A DNA stretch of 6,630 bases from Syntrophaceae bacterium (GTDB lineage Bacteria; Desulfobacterota; Syntrophia; Syntrophales; UBA2185). Location of the stretch: positions 1,528 through 8,157 of the forward strand of contig DNUI01000282.1 of assembly GCA_003508565.1 (NCBI GenBank), given 5' to 3'. Positions 1 to 5,290 of the stretch are shown here, piece by piece (position 1 is the stretch's first letter; each line of letters starts with the position of its first letter). The position numbers and the translations under genes were made by a program. The notes under the pieces are model-generated. The model did not search any database. It was given only the letters and a program-made list of their open reading frames with translations, and was not told the origin of the DNA.

Positions 1-46
1 ACTACGGATATGAGCCGTATGCTCTAACCGTCTGAGCTACACCGCC
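1..46 (-). tRNA. tRNA-Met (anticodon CAT), elongator type, 3' part cut off by the window edge
   Basis: Read on the minus strand from position 46, the sequence folds as the 5' half of a tRNA. It has a 7-base acceptor strand GGCGGTG, then TA, a D-stem GCTC/GAGC around a loop containing GG, and a perfect 5-bp anticodon stem TACGG/CCGTA around the 7-base loop CTCATAT. The anticodon CAT lies at positions 10-12. The variable region, T-arm and 3' acceptor strand lie outside the window. The 5' base is G; bacterial initiator tRNA starts with C and has an unpaired first position, so this is not the initiator. CAT is also the gene-level anticodon of the lysidine-modified tRNA-Ile2, which cannot be fully excluded from half a molecule, but the overall sequence looks like elongator tRNA-Met. 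Confidence 0.9.
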
Positions 47-59
47 ACATATGCTATTA

Positions 60-88
60 GTAATATAAAATACTGGTGCTGTTGTCAA
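60..88 (-). promoter_or_regulatory. Probable sigma-70 promoter of the tRNA gene
   Basis: On the minus strand, positions 83-88 read TTGACA, a perfect -35 box. Downstream, TATTAC (60-65, spacer 17) or TATATT (62-67, spacer 15) could serve as the -10 box. Either would start transcription around 53-55, seven to nine bases before the mature tRNA 5' end at 46. The site fits entirely in the gap between the stop codon of the upstream gene (92-94) and the tRNA, so the tRNA is probably transcribed on its own. The discriminator is AT-rich, unlike classical stringently controlled stable-RNA promoters. No intrinsic terminator was seen for the upstream gene, so read-through is also possible. Confidence 0.6.
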
Positions 89-91
89 CCC

Positions 92-1789
92 CTATGGAGT
101 GGTTTGCAGTGGACTCATTTTGTACGCAACAATGACACTTTTATCTGTGACAGAGAGACCCACAGAAAGAACCAGGGCAAGCACGACCTCGTTTTCCCCA
201 TCATTATCGATGTCTTTAAATTGATAGTCTGCTACGTATCCGTTGATCTTTCTCGTTTTCCAGTTTTCCACCATGCCAAGTCCATCCCATTCCAGATTGT
301 ATACCTCGCTGGCGGTAAAAAGTTTTATGTTTTGAAACAATCTTCCCGCAGATGATAAGTTTTTCACAATTATAATTTCTTTTTTATCATCTTTATTGGT
401 ATCGAAAGTTAAAATTCTTAAATTGATAAATGTATATTTATCTAACTCATCTTCTGGAGTGTTAAAGTTTTCAATCGCTGTATTGCTCCCCCCTAAAGGC
501 TCATTACTTTTCCAGATACGTTCACTACTGCCTCCGAAAATATGAATTTTTGAGAGAGGTTTATCCGTTGGTTCATATATGTTGAGATAATCATAGTCGT
601 CAAGGGCTATTATCTTATCACCCCCGGCGGTTCCCAGGCTGTCTATGGTGAGGCCATATACAGAAAGTCCAACGGGAATTTTCATTGCTTTGCCCTCTTT
701 GTAGAGACCGTCCTCCCAGACTATTTCATGTATTGGTGTCTCAAAGGGTTTATCGATGCCGCGCCGCTGTCCCAGCAAAAGAGGTCCTGAATCCGTGGTA
801 ATAACCCGTAAGAACCAGGGAAGTTTAGAGGAAATTTTGTTGAATTTCCCATCCTTGTATTCGAAGACAAAAGACTCAACGCTGTTCCGTAGTATGTTGG
901 TAACGATAATCTCTTTCATGCCGTTATTATTGATGTCTGCCACATCCACTGCAATGTAATTATCGCTGGATTTACCCCGTATTTTATGAATGAGAGCAAG
1001 GTCATTATCTTTCTTTTGGTAAATACTCACGCTACGATTATCAATTATAACAACTTTGTTTACACCGTCGCCTGTGACATCTCCAATATCCATACCCCTA
1101 AATTCTAAAGGCAATTTCTGGCTCATCCAAAAACCTTTACGATCCAAAGGTTTCGCGGCATTGATAAAATCAGGATTAATAACGGAGGTCAATGTACCTT
1201 TTTTACCTTTTTTCATTCCCGCAATAATTTCTGATTCGCGGGAAGACGGAGAGGCCGGTTGTTGGGTGGCCGCGGTGGCCGAAGGTTGCGTTACCGGAGC
1301 AAACGTTGAAGGTACCATGCCAAGGATATGATTATCGATGTTGCGCGCAAAATCATTAATCTTTTGTATTACTTCATCCATGCCCTGACTCTGAGTAAAT
1401 ACCGTTATCGCCGGTTTATTCGCGGCAATGTCAATAAGTTTCCCATCAATGCTTATGCTGTTGCCAATCTTGGTGATGCTTCCGTATACAGCATAATCTG
1501 CATTCAATTTTTTTCCAAGATTGTAAATGTCCTCAGACGAAAGGTCTTTCCCTTTATTTTCTTTCAAGGCATGAAGGATAGCCTCTTTACTGATAACATC
1601 AATCTTTCCAATCACGGTAATTCGGGATGATAGCATATCCCATATACCTTGCTTGACGTAGTCGACGTTTTCTGCACTGTGGACGGCAAAGGGAAAAACG
1701 GCAACGGCCTTTTCTCCTTTTGCTTCGAGTGAACTCGATAACGAAAAGAGAAAAACTACGCACAATGCCAGTTTGATGATATGTTTCAT
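92..1789 (-). CDS. Exported protein with TolB/CsgG-like N-terminal domain and FG-GAP/VCBS beta-propeller
   Basis: The 565-residue product begins with a Sec signal peptide: basic start MKHIIK, hydrophobic stretch to about residue 20, likely cleavage after LEA at 23. There is no lipobox, because C10 is preceded by Leu. Residues about 27-122 resemble the TolB N-terminal/CsgG-like alpha/beta fold (AVAVFPF, then a short helix pair, then ADYAVYGSI and GKLID strands). A Pro/Ala/Ser/Thr-rich linker spans about 160-185. The rest carries FG-GAP-like calcium-loop motifs: DVTGDG (237-242), DINNNG (285-290), DTNKDD (463-468) and DIDNDG (526-531), the last three followed closely by Glu and a hydrophobic strand, as in integrin-type propellers. 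A likely role is a periplasmic or surface binding/scaffold protein; no enzyme motif is visible and I give no specific function. The ATG start is supported by the signal peptide and a weak AAGG 10 bases upstream (1800-1803). It lies 185 bp downstream of the CoA-transferase/GNAT gene on the same strand, probably as a separate unit. Confidence 0.85.
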   Translation of the reverse strand: MKHIIKLALCVVFLFSLSSSLEAKGEKAVAVFPFAVHSAENVDYVKQGIWDMLSSRITVIGKIDVISKEAILHALKENKGKDLSSEDIYNLGKKLNADYAVYGSITKIGNSISIDGKLIDIAANKPAITVFTQSQGMDEVIQKINDFARNIDNHILGMVPSTFAPVTQPSATAATQQPASPSSRESEIIAGMKKGKKGTLTSVINPDFINAAKPLDRKGFWMSQKLPLEFRGMDIGDVTGDGVNKVVIIDNRSVSIYQKKDNDLALIHKIRGKSSDNYIAVDVADINNNGMKEIIVTNILRNSVESFVFEYKDGKFNKISSKLPWFLRVITTDSGPLLLGQRRGIDKPFETPIHEIVWEDGLYKEGKAMKIPVGLSVYGLTIDSLGTAGGDKIIALDDYDYLNIYEPTDKPLSKIHIFGGSSERIWKSNEPLGGSNTAIENFNTPEDELDKYTFINLRILTFDTNKDDKKEIIIVKNLSSAGRLFQNIKLFTASEVYNLEWDGLGMVENWKTRKINGYVADYQFKDIDNDGENEVVLALVLSVGLSVTDKSVIVAYKMSPLQTTP

Positions 1790-1974
1790 AGTGTTGTTAC
1801 CTTAATTATCCTTTCCTGTAAGGTCCGTACTAAAGACGATATCCTTTTCATGGTTGCCATTCCTAACATTTAAAGTCTACAAATTCAAGCTTCGTTTCAC
1901 TGAAAAAATGCCCGAGAGGATTTTGGATATTTGGCAATAACGTCGCGTCGATCAATCTTTTGCCGTGATTTAAA

Positions 1975-3855
1975 TTATGATACTGTATCGCTGCCTTCAA
2001 CAAATGGTATTCTAAGGTGATAAACTCCGAATTCAACAATAGCCTTAATAGGATAGCCGGACTTCTCGTATACTTTGATCATGCCCTTGTTATCGGCCAG
2101 AACATCAGCGGTAAAGCCCTTAATGCCCTGTTCACGTGCAAATTCAATTAGTGTAGTGAGAATAAATGTTGCGATGCCAAGTCCTTGATACTTTTCGTCG
2201 ACTACGAAGGCTGTATCTGCAAGAGGGCGATCCTGATGAAGAACATAACGTCCCTCGGCGATTAGACGTTCAATTCCTCCTTCTTCGATGATTCCTACAA
2301 TGGACATGCGACATCTGTAATCCACATTAACGTATTCCTGCATTTTAGCATGAGGCATGACTTTTAAGGGCGTGAAATAGCGGTAAAAGACCGCTTGATC
2401 GGAAAACCTGTAAAACAATCTGCGCATCTCTTCTTCATCGGAGGGTTTGATTGCCCGGAAGTGTACGGCGAGCCCATCCTTAAACATACGTGTACATGTA
2501 ATCTTATCCGGGTAGAGATGGCCTGATTCTTCCAAATAAATCTGATCTGCGTAGAGGATGTTTGCCGCTTTTGCTTTCTGGATAAGGTCAGCACGGTCGT
2601 CGGGATGAGCGATTTCGATCAACGCCTGGGCACGTTCGCGAACGGTACGACCAAACATCGAGGCAATACCATATTCCGTGATTATCAAATCTAATGATTC
2701 GCGATTCGTGAACTGATTAGGGAAAACATCTACAGAGAACAGTATATTGGGTTCCCCCTGAAGATTACGGCTTGGCAGGGCAAAGATTGTTCTTCCGCCA
2801 TGGGAATGTTCCGCTCCGGCAAAGAACTCTTGTGCCTGTCCTGGTCCCGGTGTTACATTTCCTTTGCCGACCGGTAGGGCAATGTCTCCTGTAAGGTCAA
2901 CTTTGCGTGCGGGAAGAATGGCAATCATCTTTTCATTCATGCTGATCCTCATATGATCAGACACAACGTCGATTCCCTGAAATTCAACAAGCGGATTTCT
3001 GTGCAGCCAATTCATAAGTTCCTGCGTACCCTGAGCATAGGCGGTGAGAGATTTGTCATGGAAATGCCCTTTTTTCTTATTTGTAATGGCGCCGCATTTG
3101 ACCAGATCCATCAGGGGATCGGTAAAGAAAAAGGTATGAACGCCTAGATCACGCTTATGGGCAAGATGCTTTCCGAGCGCCTCAAACAACGCACCGGAAT
3201 AAAATGAGATACAGCTTCCATCTTCTATTACAGAAGCCACATTTGCAGCTACTTTGTCAATGACGTCATTAAAGGGCCAGCGCGGGAAATAAATAGGCGG
3301 TTCAGTTGCATACACCATGTAGTCGAAATCGTTGACATGAACAAATGTGTTTCCTAAAGTTCGGGGCACTTTATCGTTAATTTCAGCGACAACCATGGAC
3401 GCTCTTTCCATGGCGTGTTTGGCTACGTCCACGGAAACTCCGAGACTGGCATAGCCCCTTGCATCGGGTGGTGTGATCTGAACAAATGCCACGTCAACAC
3501 GGATTGCACCCGATTGAAAGAGTTTTGGAATTCGAGAAAGGCGGCAGGGGATCATATCCACAGACCCCGTCATGATGGCCTTGCTCGCTGCCCATCCTGC
3601 AAAAAATGTTTTTAACCGGTATTTTTGGGCCGTTGTTGTACTGCTGAATGCTATCGCATCTCCCAGACTTACAATTTGTATCAGCTCTAAATCTGTAAGA
3701 TTTGCAAAATCAGATCTGGTAAGGTGTTTTACAAGGGTTCTCGGTTCAGCCACCCCCGTTCCAAGGAAAATGCTCATCCCCGGTTTAATTCTCATGAGAA
3801 CATCCTCAGGTGAAGCTACCTTATCTTTCCAATTCAAAGAGTCGTTATGGGTCAT
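1975..3855 (-). CDS. Ach1/4-hydroxybutyrate-type CoA-transferase domain fused to a Pat-like GNAT acetyltransferase
   Basis: The 626-residue product has two parts. Residues about 10-450 match the acetyl-CoA hydrolase/transferase family (AbfT, Ach1): GTGVAEP near 32-38, VAFVQITPPD 122-131, NTFVHV 169-174, DLGVHT 236-241, FALPS 358-362 and ITEYGIA 392-398. Residues about 465-620 are a GNAT domain with the acetyl-CoA motif QGLGIA (557-562). F(R)AIKPSDEEE, the YRYF segment (491-494) and VDYRCRMSIVG (511-521) recall the GNAT of Pat/PatZ lysine acetyltransferases. Stand-alone family members are about 430 residues, so the fusion is clear and uninterrupted. F242 stands where I align the catalytic Glu238 of AbfT, so ordinary CoA transfer is doubtful. 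I choose the ATG at 3855 because GGGGAGG lies 11 bases upstream (3867-3873). A GTG 14 codons earlier (3895-3897) has no ribosome site and would sit upstream of the likely promoter. The product is presumably cytoplasmic: no signal peptide or membrane segment. Substrate unknown; protein lysine acetylation is my inference. Confidence 0.9.
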   Translation of the reverse strand: MTHNDSLNWKDKVASPEDVLMRIKPGMSIFLGTGVAEPRTLVKHLTRSDFANLTDLELIQIVSLGDAIAFSSTTTAQKYRLKTFFAGWAASKAIMTGSVDMIPCRLSRIPKLFQSGAIRVDVAFVQITPPDARGYASLGVSVDVAKHAMERASMVVAEINDKVPRTLGNTFVHVNDFDYMVYATEPPIYFPRWPFNDVIDKVAANVASVIEDGSCISFYSGALFEALGKHLAHKRDLGVHTFFFTDPLMDLVKCGAITNKKKGHFHDKSLTAYAQGTQELMNWLHRNPLVEFQGIDVVSDHMRISMNEKMIAILPARKVDLTGDIALPVGKGNVTPGPGQAQEFFAGAEHSHGGRTIFALPSRNLQGEPNILFSVDVFPNQFTNRESLDLIITEYGIASMFGRTVRERAQALIEIAHPDDRADLIQKAKAANILYADQIYLEESGHLYPDKITCTRMFKDGLAVHFRAIKPSDEEEMRRLFYRFSDQAVFYRYFTPLKVMPHAKMQEYVNVDYRCRMSIVGIIEEGGIERLIAEGRYVLHQDRPLADTAFVVDEKYQGLGIATFILTTLIEFAREQGIKGFTADVLADNKGMIKVYEKSGYPIKAIVEFGVYHLRIPFVEGSDTVS

Positions 3856-3866
3856 AAAAAATATTT

Positions 3867-3873
3867 CCTCCCC
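3867..3873 (-). promoter_or_regulatory. Ribosome binding site fixing the start of the CoA-transferase/GNAT gene
   Basis: On the minus strand GGGGAGG lies 11 bases before the ATG at 3855. It falls inside the longer open frame that could begin with GTG at 3897, and so argues for the downstream ATG. The spacing is slightly long but acceptable. Confidence 0.7.
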
Positions 3874-3888
3874 TGTGTGAGCTATGCT

Positions 3889-3918
3889 ATTGTACACCAG
3901 TAAATTTTAATTTTACAA
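3889..3918 (-). promoter_or_regulatory. Candidate leftward promoter for the CoA-transferase/GNAT gene
   Basis: On the minus strand, -35 TTGTAA (3913-3918, 4 of 6 consensus bases) and -10 TACAAT (3889-3894, 5 of 6) are separated by 18 bases. Transcription would start near 3882, leaving a leader of roughly 27 bases that contains the ribosome site. The match is by eye only, and the boxes coincide with the arms of the dyad at 3882-3926. Confidence 0.4.
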
Positions 3919-3919
3919 T
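3890..3919 (+). promoter_or_regulatory. Candidate rightward promoter for purB
   Basis: On the plus strand, TTGTAC (3890-3895, weak -35) and TACAAT (3914-3919, -10, 5 of 6) are separated by 18 bases; TGTACA at 3891-3896 with a 17-base spacer is an alternative. The start would be near 3926, giving a leader of about 60 bases before purB. It occupies essentially the same DNA as the leftward candidate, so both promoters could not be occupied at once. Confidence 0.35.
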
Positions 3920-3936
3920 AGTATAGACGTATACTA
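3919..3936. promoter_or_regulatory. Operator-like palindrome in the divergent control region
   Basis: TAGTATA (3919-3925) and TATACTA (3930-3936) form a perfect 7-bp inverted repeat around GACG. The 18-bp size fits an operator for a dimeric repressor (TetR- or GntR-like, inference only). It overlaps the right arm of the larger dyad and the predicted purB start of transcription, and abuts the leftward -35 box. No regulator gene lies in the window. Confidence 0.4.
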
Positions 3937-3976
3937 AATGATCTTTGGACTAAATTTTTTTATATTTATAATTGAC

Positions 3977-3982
3977 AGGAGG
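3977..3982 (+). promoter_or_regulatory. Ribosome binding site fixing the TTG start of purB
   Basis: A perfect AGGAGG lies five bases before the TTG at 3988. An in-frame TGA at 3973-3975 rules out any start further upstream. Confidence 0.85.
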
Positions 3983-3987
3983 AGAAA

Positions 3988-5280
3988 TTGATCCCACGAT
4001 ATTCCAGAGACGCGATGAGTGCTATATGGAGTCCGGAGAACAAATACAGGAAATGGCTGGATATAGAAATACTGGCATGTGAAGCCATGGCAGAAAAAGG
4101 TGAAATTCCTCAAAGCGCCCTTAACAATGTCAAAGAAAAGGCCGCATTTAACGTGTCGAGAATTGAAGAAATTGAAAAAACGACGAAACATGATGTCATT
4201 GCGTTTTTAACATCCGTTGTCGAAAGAGTAGGGGAGGATGGCAGATTTATTCACAAAGGCCTTACTTCATCAGATGTCCTGGATACTTCTCTTGCGGTTC
4301 TTCTCAGGGAAGCATCTGATATCCTGATCGATGATCTGCGTCGACTGTTGGAAGTTCTGAAAAATAAAGCCATGCTGCACAGAAATACCCTGATGATGGG
4401 GAGATCACATGGAATTCATGCAGAGCCCATAACATTCGGTCTGAAAATGGCGCTCTGGTATCAGGAAATGGAGAGAAATCTGACGCGGATGATGCGTGCC
4501 AAGGAAACAATAAGTTATGGTAAAATCTCCGGAGCTGTGGGAACTTTTTCCTTCATTGATCCATCAGTTGAAGACTACGTCTGTCGTAAACTGGATCTTA
4601 AACCTGCGCCTGTGTCGTCACAGATTGTCCAGAGGGACAGGCATGCTGAATATTTTACTACCCTTGCCATTATTGCGTCTTCCATTGACAAATTTTCCCA
4701 GGAGATCAGGTTGCTTCAAAGGACAGAGGTCAGGGAGGTGGAAGAATTCTTCTCGCCTGGGCAAAAGGGGTCATCGGCTATGCCTCATAAACGAAACCCA
4801 GTTCTCTCGGAGAATCTTTCAGGACTGGCGCGTCTAATGCGGTCATATGCCCTTGCATCTCTTGAAGATGTAGCTCTCTGGCATGAACGTGATATCAGCC
4901 ACTCATCCGTCGAGAGGGTTATCGCGCCGGACGCAACAATTCTTCTCGATTTCATGTTGAACAGGCTTGCCGAAATGGTAGACAAACTTGTCGTCTATCC
5001 GGAGAGGATGCTCACTAACCTCAACATGACACGAGGCGTAATATTTTCTCAAATGGTGCTTCTGAGGCTGGTTGATAAAGGTATGTCCAGGGAAAATGCC
5101 TACGCCACAGTGCAAAAAAATGCCATGCAATCATGGACGGAGGATAAGGATTTTAAGCAGTTGCTTTTAGAAGATGTTGAAGTGGTCTCATATCTTAACG
5201 CAGAAGAGATTAATGACGTATTCAAAATTGAGAACTTTCTCAGGCATACAGATTTAATTTTCCACAGGGTGTTTGGTTAG
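3988..5280 (+). CDS. purB: Adenylosuccinate lyase
   Basis: This 430-residue enzyme of the fumarase/aspartase superfamily works twice in purine synthesis: it splits SAICAR to AICAR plus fumarate, and adenylosuccinate to AMP plus fumarate. Length is normal for the bacterial short-type PurB. Expected residues are visible: H68 (TTKHDV), TSSD (93-96), H141 in GRSHGIHAEP (general acid side), and the mobile signature loop GSSAMPHKRNP (261-271) with catalytic S263, K268 and N270, then E275. The numbering matches that known for the Thermotoga/Bacillus enzymes. The start codon is TTG, supported by AGGAGG five bases upstream, an in-frame stop just before, and the conserved IPRYSR N-terminus that the next ATG (4015) would remove. 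The active enzyme is a cytoplasmic homotetramer with active sites made from three subunits. It is divergent from the CoA-transferase/GNAT gene and convergent with nadB; no other purine gene is present. Confidence 0.97.
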   Translation: MIPRYSRDAMSAIWSPENKYRKWLDIEILACEAMAEKGEIPQSALNNVKEKAAFNVSRIEEIEKTTKHDVIAFLTSVVERVGEDGRFIHKGLTSSDVLDTSLAVLLREASDILIDDLRRLLEVLKNKAMLHRNTLMMGRSHGIHAEPITFGLKMALWYQEMERNLTRMMRAKETISYGKISGAVGTFSFIDPSVEDYVCRKLDLKPAPVSSQIVQRDRHAEYFTTLAIIASSIDKFSQEIRLLQRTEVREVEEFFSPGQKGSSAMPHKRNPVLSENLSGLARLMRSYALASLEDVALWHERDISHSSVERVIAPDATILLDFMLNRLAEMVDKLVVYPERMLTNLNMTRGVIFSQMVLLRLVDKGMSRENAYATVQKNAMQSWTEDKDFKQLLLEDVEVVSYLNAEEINDVFKIENFLRHTDLIFHRVFG

Positions 5281-5290
5281 TATGACATGA

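Larger units (their letters stand above)
3882..3926. repeat. 13-bp inverted repeat in the divergent control region
   Basis: Arms CTATGCTATTGTA (3882-3894) and TACAATAGTATAG (3914-3926) pair at 12 of 13 positions; the exception is G3886 against T3922. The gap is 19 bases of AT-rich DNA. The inner 8 bp are perfect. Arm-to-arm distance is 32 bp, close to three helical turns, which suits binding of a regulator to one DNA face. It is also explained in part by the two near-symmetric promoters whose -10 boxes are the inner arm sequences. Confidence 0.55.

Noticed and set aside
1..46. Initiator tRNA-fMet
   Set aside because: The molecule starts with G and has the full GGCGGTG acceptor strand; the initiator features are absent from the visible half.
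1933..1964. GGCAA/TTGCC inverted repeat as a terminator after the CoA-transferase/GNAT gene
   Set aside because: Only five pairs around a 22-base loop and no T-tract directly after it; too weak to call. The TTTTTT further downstream (minus strand) has no stem in front of it.
3856..3897. Upstream GTG start giving a 640-residue CoA-transferase/GNAT protein
   Set aside because: No ribosome site precedes it, the strong GGGGAGG lies inside it, and the start would be upstream of the probable transcription start.
3887..3921. The perfect 8-bp CTATTGTA/TACAATAG repeat as an intrinsic terminator
   Set aside because: It is AT-rich with a 19-base loop and sits between divergent genes, where no transcript needs ending; promoter or operator symmetry explains it better.
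3967..3972. Perfect TATAAT upstream of purB as its -10 box
   Set aside because: Transcription would start at about 3979, within the ribosome binding site, and there is only a poor -35 at the right distance.
3934..4191. Minus-strand open frame of 85 codons across the purB start
   Set aside because: It is mostly antisense to the conserved N-terminal part of purB, shows no recognisable domain, and its end runs through the divergent control region.
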